DNA of 64,000 nt from Comamonadaceae bacterium UBA4962 (GTDB lineage: Bacteria; Pseudomonadota; Gammaproteobacteria; Burkholderiales; Burkholderiaceae_C), in contig DHAE01000008.1 in NCBI GenBank assembly GCA_002397315.1, positions 149,941 to 213,940 of the forward strand, written 5' to 3'. The notes below the pieces were generated by a model that worked only from the letters and a program-made list of their open reading frames with translations, was not told where the DNA came from and ran no database searches. This document shows positions 1 through 8,025 of the stretch, piece by piece; the first letter of the stretch is position 1, and each line of letters opens with the position of its first letter. The position numbers and the translations under genes were made by a program.

Positions 1-1170
1 GACCTGCCGCGGCCGCCCTTGCCCGACGACGAGCGGCCGCTGTCGGGGCTGGTGCGGCTGCGCGATGCCGAGCTGCGGGGGATCGAGATCCGCGTGGCGG
101 CGATCTGGGTGCGGTTGCCGATGCCGGGGGCGCCCGCGGCCCTGGTGCAGGTGGCCGAAACGCGCGAGAAACGCAGCGTGCTGGCCACCGAGATCATCAA
201 GGGCGTGATGCTGCCGCAGTTCGTGATCCTGCCGCTGGCGGTGCTGCTGGTGTGGCTGGCGCTGGCGCGCGGCATCCAGCCGCTGCACCGGCTGGAAGAG
301 CGCATCCGCGCGCGCGATCCGGACGATCTCTCGCCGCTGGACCACCGCGCCGTGCCGCTGGAGGTGGCGCCGCTCGTCGATTCGGTGAACGATCTGCTGC
401 GCCGGCTGCAGGATTCGCTCGCCACGCAGAAACGCTTTCTGGCGGATGCCGCGCACCAGCTCAAGACGCCGCTCGCCGGTCTGCGGATGCAGGCCGACCT
501 GGCGCAGCGCGAGAACACCAGCACCGAGGAGCTCAAGCGCTCGCTGCAGCAGATCGGCCGGGCGAGCGTGCGCGCCACGCACACGGTGAACCAGCTCCTG
601 GCGCTGGCGCGCGCCGAGGCGGGCGGCGCCGTGCTGGCGCGGCAGCCGGTGGATCTGGCCCGGCTGGTGCGCGAGGCGGTGCGCGACAGCGTGCCGCGGG
701 CGCTGGAAAAATCCATCGACCTCGGCTACGAGGGGGCGCAGCCGGCGGATGCCGGCGTCTGGGTGGACGGCAATCCGACGCTGCTCAAGGAGCTGGCGCG
801 CAACCTGCTGGACAACGCGATCGCCTACACGCCGTCCTGCAGCGAGCGGCCGGGCGTGGTGACCGCGCGCGTGCTGGCCGATCCCTTCGGCCACATCGTG
901 CTGCTGCAGGTCGAGGATTCCGGTCCCGGGGTGCCGGAAGCGGAGCGCGACCTGGTGTTCCGGCCGTTCTACCGCGCGCTCGGCACCGATGCCGACGGCT
1001 CGGGCCTGGGCCTGCCGATCGTGCTGGAGATCGCGCGCCAGCACGGGGCCGAGGTGCGGCTGGACGACGCGCATCCGGGCCAGAACCCTCCAGGGGCATG
1101 TTTTTCGGTGCGGTTCGTCGCGCGGGCCGCGGCAGGGGACGGTGCGGGGGCGGCAGAGGGCGCGGACTGA
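1..1170 (+). CDS. Sensor histidine kinase (5' end outside window)
   Basis: The frame is open from base 1, so the N-terminus lies outside the window; at least 389 residues are visible. A transmembrane helix near residues 70-90 is followed by a HAMP-like linker, a HisKA dimerisation helix with the phospho-accepting His in AAHQLKTPLAG, and an HATPase_c domain with N-box (NLLDNAIAY), G1 (VEDSGPGVP) and G2 (GSGLGLP) motifs. The protein is an inner-membrane two-component kinase of the TctE/QseC type, with the periplasmic sensor domain N-terminal to the helix. The response regulator is presumably upstream, off the edge. The ligand cannot be read from what is visible; TctE relatives respond to tricarboxylates. 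The gene is convergent with the DUF4148 genes that follow. Confidence 0.9.
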   Translation, partial: DLPRPPLPDDERPLSGLVRLRDAELRGIEIRVAAIWVRLPMPGAPAALVQVAETREKRSVLATEIIKGVMLPQFVILPLAVLLVWLALARGIQPLHRLEERIRARDPDDLSPLDHRAVPLEVAPLVDSVNDLLRRLQDSLATQKRFLADAAHQLKTPLAGLRMQADLAQRENTSTEELKRSLQQIGRASVRATHTVNQLLALARAEAGGAVLARQPVDLARLVREAVRDSVPRALEKSIDLGYEGAQPADAGVWVDGNPTLLKELARNLLDNAIAYTPSCSERPGVVTARVLADPFGHIVLLQVEDSGPGVPEAERDLVFRPFYRALGTDADGSGLGLPIVLEIARQHGAEVRLDDAHPGQNPPGACFSVRFVARAAAGDGAGAAEGAD

Positions 1171-1291
1171 CGGAGGGGGCGGAAGCGCCCGCGCGGCACC
1201 CTTGCACGCGTGAGAAAGCCCGCGCAGCAGGACTGGGCGGGCCGGTTCTGCAGCCTCCGGCGCGGGGAGGCTGGGCAGATGCGCTGCGGCA

Positions 1292-1666
1292 TCAGTTGGT
1301 CATCGGGATCGTGCCGTGTTCGTACACGTAGGCGACGTCGCTCACGTCACCGCCCTGGCGGCGGACTTCGGCCACGTATTCGGGGCCGCTGCGCAGGCGC
1401 TGGTACTCAGCGAAACGCTGCTGGTACATCGGGTCGCTGGCCAGCGAACGTTCGCCGAGTTGGAAACGGTCCAGGCCGGCGCGCTTCCACAGGGCCATGT
1501 CGGCGTTCACTTCGGCGCGCGACAGGGGCTGCTGGTTGGCGACCACGGGTGCCGGGCCTGCCCAGACTTCCTGGGAGACATTGCCGTTGCCCATGGGGGC
1601 TGCGGTGGCGGCGGTGGCGCCTGCGAAGGCGATGGTGGCGATGGCGATCAGGTGCTTGCGATTCAT
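1292..1666 (-). CDS. DUF4148 domain secreted protein, copy 1
   Basis: The product is 124 residues. Residues 1-22 form a cleavable signal peptide ending ATAATAA, so it should be exported. The remainder carries the DUF4148 signature (PLSRAEVNADMALWKRAGL, then LRSGPEYVAEVRRQGGD). The function of this family, common in Burkholderiales, is unknown. The start at 1666 is preceded by an AAAGGA ribosome-binding site; longer in-frame starts would bury the signal peptide. It is a tandem paralogue of the next gene: LRSGPEYVAEVRRQGGDV is identical in both, and both share an upstream palindrome. The location beside a two-component kinase suggests, but does not show, control by that system. Confidence 0.85.
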   Translation of the reverse strand: MNRKHLIAIATIAFAGATAATAAPMGNGNVSQEVWAGPAPVVANQQPLSRAEVNADMALWKRAGLDRFQLGERSLASDPMYQQRFAEYQRLRSGPEYVAEVRRQGGDVSDVAYVYEHGTIPMTN

Positions 1667-1766
1667 GGCGAGGGATCCTTTCTTCGACAAGGGGGAAATG
1701 GTCTGCAGCGCGCCGGATTGCGTTCTGCATGGGGAGAAGTTTGCGCCTCTCCTCGTTTTCCCGCAT

Positions 1767-1780
1767 GTGCGAAAACGCAC
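1767..1780. promoter_or_regulatory. Palindromic operator candidate upstream of DUF4148 copy 1
   Basis: GTGCG-AAAA-CGCAC is a perfect inverted repeat centred about 107 bp upstream of the copy 1 start. A near-identical site stands at about the same distance before copy 2, and a second block (AAGTTTGCGCC, 1737-1747) keeps the same 30-bp offset in both. This points to a shared regulator site; the protein that binds is not identified. Confidence 0.5.
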
Positions 1781-1875
1781 GGATTCGTGTAGGTCTGTGA
1801 CCGACTGGACTGTGCTCCCCGCGGCCCGGCCGCGTGGGAGAGCAGGCAGTTTCCGAGGCAACCTTGCGGAGGAAA

Positions 1876-2229
1876 TCAGTTGCCGCCGGCTGCGGACGGC
1901 TGGCCCGCGACGGCCGGGACGTCACCGCCCTGGCGGCGCACTTCGGCGACGTACTCGGGGCCGCTGCGCAGTCGGCGGTACTCGGCCAGGCGGGTGGCGT
2001 AGGTGGGGTCGGCGACGGCATTGCGTTCGCCTTCCATGCTGTGGCCCAGGCCGGCGCGGTTCCACAGCGCGAGGTCTGCCGCCACTTCGGCGCGCGACAG
2101 CGGTGCGCCCTGCACGGCGGGTTCGCTGCCGAACCACTCTTCCTGCGAGGTGGGCGCGGCGGAGGCGGCGCCGGCGGAAGCGAGGGCGGCGAATGCCAGG
2201 GCGATGGTGAGGGATTGGCGGGTGTTCAT
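1876..2229 (-). CDS. DUF4148 domain secreted protein, copy 2
   Basis: The product is 117 residues with a signal peptide (residues 1-25, ending SAGAASAA) and the DUF4148 core PLSRAEVAADLALWNRAGL followed by LRSGPEYVAEVRRQGGD. The start at 2229 has an AAAGGA-type ribosome-binding site. It lies directly upstream of copy 1 on the same strand and is clearly a tandem duplicate; the short tails diverge (AGQPSAAGGN here). It is probably a small periplasmic or secreted protein expressed from its own promoter next to the palindrome at 2320-2335. Function unknown. Confidence 0.85.
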   Translation of the reverse strand: MNTRQSLTIALAFAALASAGAASAAPTSQEEWFGSEPAVQGAPLSRAEVAADLALWNRAGLGHSMEGERNAVADPTYATRLAEYRRLRSGPEYVAEVRRQGGDVPAVAGQPSAAGGN

Positions 2230-2319
2230 GGCGTGATTCCTTTCGGTCAAGTCGTCGCCGCGTTGCGTTGGTGCGTTGCGGCATGGAGGCAAGTGTGCGC
2301 CGCCGACCCCCTTACTGTC

Positions 2320-2335
2320 TGTGCGAAAGCGCACA
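2320..2335. promoter_or_regulatory. Palindromic operator candidate upstream of DUF4148 copy 2
   Basis: TGTGCG-AAAG-CGCACA is a perfect 6-bp inverted repeat around four bases, centred about 98 bp before the start of DUF4148 copy 2. It matches the site before copy 1 at all but two bases, and the AAGTGTGCGCC block at 2291-2301 keeps the same spacing. Confidence 0.55.
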
Positions 2336-2354
2336 GGTTTTTACATGTCGTCCG

Positions 2355-4016
2355 TCAAGACGACACCGGCGGCGTGCCCCACAGCGCCGCCGGCCGGGCC
2401 ACGGGCAGCACCGCCAGGGGGACCGAGCGGCCGCGCACCGGGATCTCCACCGGCGAGTCGAGCCGGTCCAGCACGCCGGCGAGCCGCGCCGCGTCCCGCG
2501 ACAGCACGAGACGTGCGCCGGCCACCTTGGAGTGCTCCTGCAGCCGGCTCGCCGTGTTCACGACTTCGCCGACGGCGGTGAACGTGGTCGTCTCTTCGAA
2601 GCCCACCCGCCCGACGGCGACGCGGCCTGCGTGCAGACCCATGCCGAAGTCCAGCGCATGTCCGAACTGGGCCTGGAAGGGGGTGGCCCAGGCCTCCATG
2701 CGTTCCTCGATGAGGGCGGCGGCCCGCAGCGCCTGCCGGCAGGCGGTGGGCAGATCGGTGTCCAGCCCGAAGAGGGCCATCACGCTGTCGCCGATGAACT
2801 GGTTCGGCAGGCCGCCCGCGTCGCGCACCGCGCTGCCGACGCGCTCGAAGTACTGGTCCAGCACCCAGGCCAGATCGAACGGCCACTGCCGCTCGGACAG
2901 GCCCGACCAGCGCCGCAGGTCCACGAACAACACGGCCACCTCGCGCTCCTCCGCGGCCGCCGCGGCCAATGCCGAAGCCCCGCCGGGGTGGAACAGCGGC
3001 GTGACGCGCAGATCCCCCGCCGGCCGCAACTGGCAGGCCAGGCGCACGCCGGGGGGCGCGCCCACGCGCTGCAGCGTCAGGCGCTCGTCGCGCTGCGGCG
3101 GCGGCAGGTGGCCGGGCGGCCCTTCCACGCGCACGCGGCAGGTCGAGCAGCGCGCGCGCCCGCCGCAGCGCGACAGGTGCGGGATGCCATGGGCGCGGCT
3201 GGCCTCCAGCACGCTGTAGCCGCGCGGCACCTGCACGGACCGGCCGGGGTAGTGCAGGGTGAGCCGGCCCTGGCCGCGCCACAGGCGCCACCGGTCCCAG
3301 GCATGGCGCAGGAGCAGCACGGCGGCGAGTGCCAGCAGCCATCCCGTGCGCAGGCCGTCGGTCAGGCCGCGCAGCGCCCGGCCCGCCTCGGGCCCCGCAC
3401 CAGGCGGCGCGGGCATGCCGGTGGCCGCCATTTCGCGGGCCATCGACAACAGCCCCAGTGCCGCCAGCACGGGCAGCAGCACCGCGCCCGTCAGCAGCAG
3501 CGGCTGCGCGCGGCGCCAGGAGGCGCGCACGCGCAAAGCCAGGTGCAGTCCCAGGCAGCCGTGCGCCCAGGCCACCGTGAGCAGCAGCAACTGCAGCGCG
3601 ACGCCTTCGGGCGTCCAGATCGCCTGCACGATGCGCGCATAGGAGGGCGCCACGCCCCAGGCCTCCTGCGCCCAGCGCGTGCCCGTGGCGTGCGCCGCGA
3701 GCAGCAAAGGCAGGCACAGCCCCAGCGCCAGCCGCACGGCCTCCACCGCGGGCATGCGCAGACTGCGCCGCTGCCACACGGCGGCGAGCGCCATCGCCCC
3801 GTGCACGGCCAGCGCGCCATACAGCACCACCGTGCCCGGCGGCGTGCGCCAGAGGCCGTGCACGGCCTGGCGCAGGCCTTCCGCCGCTTCGAGCGATACC
3901 AGCCCGGCGGCATGGTTGATCAGGTGCAGGGCCACGTACGTCCAGAGCGTCAGGCCGCTGGCCCAGCGCAGATTGCGCAGGGTGGGCAGGGCAAGCCGGG
4001 GACCGGGAAGGGGCAT
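2355..4016 (-). CDS. Membrane-anchored [2Fe-2S] class III adenylate/guanylate cyclase
   Basis: The product is 553 residues. The N-terminal half (about residues 20-240) holds around six hydrophobic segments with recurrent His (H31, H35, H53, H72, H109, H152, H158), which suggests a heme-b membrane anchor. Next comes a plant-type ferredoxin domain with Cys at about 284, 290, 293 and 328 (C-x5-C-x2-C...C), then a C-terminal class III cyclase domain with metal Asp in LFVDL (D366) and FIGDS (D410) and the transition-state Asn/Arg in VVNTASRL. The residue that usually fixes adenine, a Lys just before FIGD, is Gln here, so adenine versus guanine specificity is uncertain. The layout resembles redox-regulated cyclases such as Sinorhizobium CyaC. 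It is divergent from a Crp-type regulator 92 bp away, a likely partner. The start at 4016 (MPLPGPRLAL) was preferred over an in-frame start at 4082, which would add a non-hydrophobic arginine-rich leader. Confidence 0.85.
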   Translation of the reverse strand: MPLPGPRLALPTLRNLRWASGLTLWTYVALHLINHAAGLVSLEAAEGLRQAVHGLWRTPPGTVVLYGALAVHGAMALAAVWQRRSLRMPAVEAVRLALGLCLPLLLAAHATGTRWAQEAWGVAPSYARIVQAIWTPEGVALQLLLLTVAWAHGCLGLHLALRVRASWRRAQPLLLTGAVLLPVLAALGLLSMAREMAATGMPAPPGAGPEAGRALRGLTDGLRTGWLLALAAVLLLRHAWDRWRLWRGQGRLTLHYPGRSVQVPRGYSVLEASRAHGIPHLSRCGGRARCSTCRVRVEGPPGHLPPPQRDERLTLQRVGAPPGVRLACQLRPAGDLRVTPLFHPGGASALAAAAAEEREVAVLFVDLRRWSGLSERQWPFDLAWVLDQYFERVGSAVRDAGGLPNQFIGDSVMALFGLDTDLPTACRQALRAAALIEERMEAWATPFQAQFGHALDFGMGLHAGRVAVGRVGFEETTTFTAVGEVVNTASRLQEHSKVAGARLVLSRDAARLAGVLDRLDSPVEIPVRGRSVPLAVLPVARPAALWGTPPVSS

Positions 4017-4108
4017 GGAAGGACGGGGCACAACGGATCGGGGCGGCTGAGCATAATGCGCCACCCTCCGCGTACCCCGCACGCGCGCCCGCGTCTTCCG
4101 GTTTTTCC

Positions 4109-4822
4109 ATGGCCTCTTCCCCCGTCGTCCGATCCAGTCTGGCCCTGCGCCGCATCGCCCTGTTCGAGGGGCTCGGCGACGCCTGCCTCGACCGGCTCGC
4201 CGCCGGGTGCGACTGGCGCAACATGGACGCGCGCAAGCCCGTCTTCACGCGGGCCTCGGCCGCCGGCGAGGTGTTCTTCCTCGTGTCGGGCAGGGTGCGC
4301 ATCACGACGTATTCGGCCCATGGCCGCGAGGTCACGTTCCGCGATTACGAAGCGGGCGAGCATTTCGGCGACCTGTCCGCCATCGACGGGCAGCCCCGCT
4401 CGGCCGACGTGGTGACGCTGGAGCCCACGCTGCTCGCCTGCCTGCCGGGCCCCGCATTCCTGGAGCTGCTGCGCAACGAACCGGTGGTGGCGCTGCGCAC
4501 GGTGGCCAATCTCACGCTGCTGGTGCGGCGGCTCACCGAGCGGGTGATCGAACTCAGCACGCTCGGCGTGCAGACGCGCCTGCATGCCGAGCTGCTGCGG
4601 CTGGCGCATGCGGCAGGCGTGCAGGACAACACGGCCCGGCTCGATCCGGCCCCGGCCCATGCCGTGCTGGCGGGCAAGATCAGCACCAACCGCGAACAGG
4701 TGACGCGCGAACTCGGCGCCCTGGCGCGGCGCGGCATCCTGCGCAAGGAGGGCGCGCGGGTGCTGGTGGTGGCCGACGTGCGCGAGCTGCAGGCACTGGT
4801 CGCCGAGGTGCGTGGGGATTAG
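4109..4822 (+). CDS. Crp/Fnr-family transcriptional regulator
   Basis: The product is 237 residues: an N-terminal cyclic-nucleotide-binding beta-roll (about 20-135) with the phosphate-binding cassette FGDLSAIDGQPRSADV, a long dimerisation helix, and a C-terminal winged HTH (about 160-225, ISTNREQVTRELGALARRG). No Cys cluster of the FNR type is visible, and the Arg-Ser pair that contacts cAMP in CRP is kept, so cyclic nucleotide is the most likely ligand. It is divergent from the cyclase gene, so the two could form a local second-messenger circuit: redox or quinone state, then cyclic nucleotide, then transcription. That circuit is an inference from position. Confidence 0.88.
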   Translation: MASSPVVRSSLALRRIALFEGLGDACLDRLAAGCDWRNMDARKPVFTRASAAGEVFFLVSGRVRITTYSAHGREVTFRDYEAGEHFGDLSAIDGQPRSADVVTLEPTLLACLPGPAFLELLRNEPVVALRTVANLTLLVRRLTERVIELSTLGVQTRLHAELLRLAHAAGVQDNTARLDPAPAHAVLAGKISTNREQVTRELGALARRGILRKEGARVLVVADVRELQALVAEVRGD

Positions 4823-4931
4823 GGGCGCGGGCCCTGGCCGTGTCGGCCGCCCGAACCAGGGGCCGCCCACGGTCCGCCGGGGACGAGGGCAACACGGCGC
4901 CCCCGGCCGTGCCGCGGCATGCCGGAGCGTT

Positions 4932-5867
4932 TCAGGCGGTGCGGCCGGCTCCGGCTCCGTTGCCGGGCGGTACGGGATCGCGCGCGGCGAGCAGCCAGTC
5001 GCGGAACCGCACGAGTGTGGACAGTTGCGCCCGCGCTTCCGGATAGCAGAGCCAGTAGCCCAGATCGCTCGTGTAGCCGCCGCCGGGCAGCGGCTCCGCC
5101 ACCGTGCCCGCGGTGATCTCGTCCTGCACCAGGCAACGCGGCACCAGCGCCACGCCCATGCCCACCGAGACGGCGCGGATCATGGTCTGGAACTGGTCGA
5201 ACTGCGGACCGGCCAGCGCATCGAGCCCGGCGATGCCGTGCGCGTCGCTCCAGTGCTGCCAGGCCTCGGGCACCGTCACGTGGCGCAGCAGCGTGCAGCG
5301 CGCCACGTCCTGCGGGCTGCGGAGCTCGAAGCCCGGCGTGCCCGGCCGGGGCGCGATCAGCGCGACGTCGTTGCCGGCCAGGTAGTGCGAGCGCGCGCCG
5401 GGCCAGTGGCCGTCGCCGAACAGGATGGAGCAGTCGAGTTCCGGATCGGAGAAGTCGTAGCCGTGCACGAACGGCACGAAGTGCAGGGTGATCTGCGGAT
5501 GCTGCTCGCGCAGTTGCGGCAGCAGCGGGATGAGCCACTTGGCCGCGAACGTGGGCAGCACCGACAGGTGCAGCGCGCCGCCGCCGTCGCCGCTGGTGAT
5601 CAGCTCCAGCGTGGCCGCCTCCAGCCGCGCCAGCAGGACGCTCACCGCCTTCTCGTAGCGCTCTCCCGCGGGCGTGAGCGAGAGGCGCTTGCGGCTGCGC
5701 TCGAACAGGTCGATGCCCACCCAGCGCTCCAGCTCCTGCATCTGTTTGCTGACGGCGCTTTGCGTGAGGTGCAGGGCCTCGGCAGCGCGGGAGACGCCGC
5801 CGAACCGTGCCACGGTGCAGAAAGCGCGCAAAAGGTGGAGCGGAGGGTTGAGGCGGCGCAGCGACAT
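4932..5867 (-). CDS. LysR-family regulator (GcvA-like)
   Basis: The product is 311 residues. The N-terminal winged HTH (about 8-67, AAEALHLTQSAVSKQMQELE) is followed by a LysR substrate-binding domain (about 95-300). It is divergent from the Bug receptor and N-formylglutamate deformylase pair and very likely controls it. A strong T-N11-A dyad lies between the two starts (5891-5905). The effector is unknown; a transported carboxylate or amino-acid derivative is plausible. Confidence 0.88.
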   Translation of the reverse strand: MSLRRLNPPLHLLRAFCTVARFGGVSRAAEALHLTQSAVSKQMQELERWVGIDLFERSRKRLSLTPAGERYEKAVSVLLARLEAATLELITSGDGGGALHLSVLPTFAAKWLIPLLPQLREQHPQITLHFVPFVHGYDFSDPELDCSILFGDGHWPGARSHYLAGNDVALIAPRPGTPGFELRSPQDVARCTLLRHVTVPEAWQHWSDAHGIAGLDALAGPQFDQFQTMIRAVSVGMGVALVPRCLVQDEITAGTVAEPLPGGGYTSDLGYWLCYPEARAQLSTLVRFRDWLLAARDPVPPGNGAGAGRTA

Positions 5868-5887
5868 AAGCCCAGGGAAGCCATGAC

Positions 5888-5908
5888 AATATTCCGGACT
5901 GGAATGTT
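5888..5908. promoter_or_regulatory. LysR-type operator in divergent promoter
   Basis: ATTCC-GGACT-GGAAT (5891-5905) is a perfect interrupted palindrome, and its flanks extend the symmetry (AATATTCC / GGAATGTT, one mismatch). It has the T-N11-A form of LysR-family binding sites and sits in the 114-bp gap between the regulator start (5867) and the receptor start (5982). An AT-richer stretch follows towards 5982. Confidence 0.6.
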
Positions 5909-5981
5909 AACAGGCATACGAATTGCTTTTTGAAACATAACGCTTACGGTAGTCTTACTTTCTCTATAAGGATCCACCCCC

Positions 5982-6944
5982 ATGCAACGTCGTCATCTTC
6001 TCGGTGCAGTGGCTGTCGCAACTGTCGTTCCTGGAATGTCTTTCGCCCAGGACAAGCCCCTGCGCATCGTCGTGCCCTTCCCGCCGGGCGGCGCGACCGA
6101 CATCGCCGGCCGCTCCCTGCAGGAGCCGCTGCAGCGCCTGCTGGGCCAGCCCGTGGTGATCGAAAACCGCGCGGGCGCGGGCGGGTCCATCGGCATGGCG
6201 GAAATCGCCCGGGCCCCGGGCGATGGCCTGACCTTCGGCGTGGCCACGCTGTCCACGCACGGGGTGAACCCGGCCGTGTACGCCAAGCTGCCGTATGACC
6301 CGATCAAGGATTTCGCGGGCGTGACGGAGATCGTCAAGGCGCCCGGCATCATCGTGGTCAACCCGCAGGTGCTGCCCGTGAAGGACTTCGCCGATCTGGT
6401 GAAGTACCTCAAGGCCAATCCCGGCAAGATTTCGTATGCCACGCCCGGCAACGGCACCATCGGCCACATGTGGGGCGAGCTCTTCAAGAGCGTCACCGGC
6501 ACGGCCATGGTGCACATTCCCTACCGCGGTGCGGGCCCGGCCGTCAACGACGTGCTCGGCGGCCAGGTGCCGGTGTATTTCGATCAGGTGGCGTCGTCGC
6601 TGCCGCACGTGAAGGCCGGCAAGCTCAAGGCCCTGGCCGTGTCGTGGCCCGAGCGCCTGGATGTCCTGCCGGAGATCCCCACCTATGGCGAACTGGGTTA
6701 CCCGCAGGCCAACGAACCGTCGTGGTTCGGCCTGGTGGCCCCGGCCTCCACGCCCGCCAGCCAAGTGCTGCGCGTGCAGCAGGCCGTGGCCACGGCCCTG
6801 AAGGAGCCCGCCGTGCGCGACCGCCTCGCGGGTCAGGGCCTGTACGCCTCCGGCACGGCACCGGCGGACTTCTCGCGCCAGATCGTGCGCGAGATCGACA
6901 AGATGAAGAAGGTTGCAGCCTATGCCAAGATCAAAATCGAATAA
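5982..6944 (+). CDS. Bug-type extracytoplasmic solute receptor (tripartite tricarboxylate transporter family)
   Basis: The product is 320 residues with a signal peptide (1-22, ending GMSFA) and the Bug/TctC fold marked by RIVVPFPPGGATDIAGR near the N-terminus and VHIPYRGAGPAVNDVLGG in the middle. It is a periplasmic binding protein for a small carboxylate or amino-acid-like ligand. No TctA/TctB membrane genes are nearby, as is usual for the expanded Bug family. It is followed after 18 bp by the N-formylglutamate deformylase gene, which suggests uptake and hydrolysis of an N-formyl amino acid or related compound. Confidence 0.92.
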   Translation: MQRRHLLGAVAVATVVPGMSFAQDKPLRIVVPFPPGGATDIAGRSLQEPLQRLLGQPVVIENRAGAGGSIGMAEIARAPGDGLTFGVATLSTHGVNPAVYAKLPYDPIKDFAGVTEIVKAPGIIVVNPQVLPVKDFADLVKYLKANPGKISYATPGNGTIGHMWGELFKSVTGTAMVHIPYRGAGPAVNDVLGGQVPVYFDQVASSLPHVKAGKLKALAVSWPERLDVLPEIPTYGELGYPQANEPSWFGLVAPASTPASQVLRVQQAVATALKEPAVRDRLAGQGLYASGTAPADFSRQIVREIDKMKKVAAYAKIKIE

Positions 6945-6962
6945 TTTCCGAGGAGTGCGCCT

Positions 6963-7892
6963 ATGCAAGCCGTGCTGAGACTGATCCACAGCCGGTACCT
7001 GCACGCGGAGCCCGGCGCCGCGGGTGCGCCCTGCGCGCCGCCGCAGGCGCGCATGGTGTCCACCGTGCCGGGCCGCACGCCCGTGGTGCTCGATTCGCCG
7101 CACAGCGGCACCGTGTACCCCGAGGACTTCCGCGCCGCGCTGGCCCTGCCGGTGCTGCGCCGCGCCGAAGACACGCACGTGGAGAAGCTCTACGACTTCG
7201 CCCCCGCCCTGGGCGTGGGCTGGGTCGAGGCGCATTTCCCGCGCATCTACCTGGACGCCAACCGCGACGTCACCGAAGTGGACGCCACGCTGTTCGAGGG
7301 CGGCCACTGGCCGCACGAAGTGACGGCCGACCCGGTGGTGCTGCAGAAGGTGCGCCTGGGCAAGGGGCTGGTCTGGAAGTTCACCGACGAGGGCGAGCCC
7401 ATCTACGGCCGCCCGCTCACGGTGGCCGAGATCGAACAGCGCATTGAACGCTGCTGGCGCCCCTACCATGCGGCCGTGGCGCGGGAGATCGATGCCGCCC
7501 ATGCGCGGCACGGCTACAGCATCCACATCAACTGCCACTCCATGCCCGCCGTGGCCGCCAGCCACGCGACGCTGCACCCCGGCCTGCACCATGCGGACTT
7601 CGTGGTGGGCGACCGCGACGGCACCACCGCCAGCCCGGTGCTCTCGGAAAAGATCTGCGCCTTCCTGCGCGAGCGCGGCTACAGCGTGGACTACAACCAC
7701 CCCTACAAGGGCGTGGAACTGGTGCGCCGCTACGGCAACCCCGCGCAGCACCGGCACAGCATCCAGGTCGAGATCAACCGCAAGCTCTACATGGACGAGC
7801 AGACGCTGGCGCTTCGGCCCGAGGGCTTCGCCCGCCTGCACGGCGATCTGCGGGCCATGGTGGAGATGCTGCTGGCGACCGATCCGCGGTAG
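6963..7892 (+). CDS. hutG: N-formylglutamate amidohydrolase (deformylase)
   Basis: The product is 309 residues of the N-formylglutamate amidohydrolase family. This family hydrolyses N-formyl-L-glutamate to glutamate and formate, the last step of one histidine-degradation branch. Typical motifs are LDSPHSG near the N-terminus, the acidic/His metal-site segments NRDVTEVD and HINCHSMP, and a C-terminal VEINRKLYMD. It is probably co-transcribed with the Bug receptor. No other hut genes are in the window, so the substrate may be a different N-formyl or N-carbamoyl compound; the symbol is by family. Confidence 0.82.
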   Translation: MQAVLRLIHSRYLHAEPGAAGAPCAPPQARMVSTVPGRTPVVLDSPHSGTVYPEDFRAALALPVLRRAEDTHVEKLYDFAPALGVGWVEAHFPRIYLDANRDVTEVDATLFEGGHWPHEVTADPVVLQKVRLGKGLVWKFTDEGEPIYGRPLTVAEIEQRIERCWRPYHAAVAREIDAAHARHGYSIHINCHSMPAVAASHATLHPGLHHADFVVGDRDGTTASPVLSEKICAFLRERGYSVDYNHPYKGVELVRRYGNPAQHRHSIQVEINRKLYMDEQTLALRPEGFARLHGDLRAMVEMLLATDPR

Positions 7893-7897
7893 ACCCA

Positions 7898-8010
7898 GAG
7901 CGACTCACGGAACCCTTCTGGCGTCGCCGCCGCATCTTGTCGTACCTGCGCGTACTGCCTGCGATGCGGCGCCCCGCCAGAACCGCTTCGCCGGGTTCTG
8001 TGAGCCGCTC
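7898..8010. repeat. 113-nt nested imperfect palindrome between convergent genes
   Basis: The outer arms GAGCGACTCACGGAACCC (7898-7915) and GGGTTCTGTGAGCCGCTC (7993-8010) pair at 16 of 18 positions. Inside lie TTCTGGCG/CGCCAGAA (7916-7923/7975-7982), CGCCGCATC/GATGCGGCG and a GTAC/GTAC tip. The transcript of either strand could fold into one long hairpin. It fills the space between convergent genes, has no T-tract, and may be a mobile palindromic unit or a bidirectional terminator/RNA-processing signal. Confidence 0.6.
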
Positions 8011-8025
8011 CCAGCCGATAGGGGC

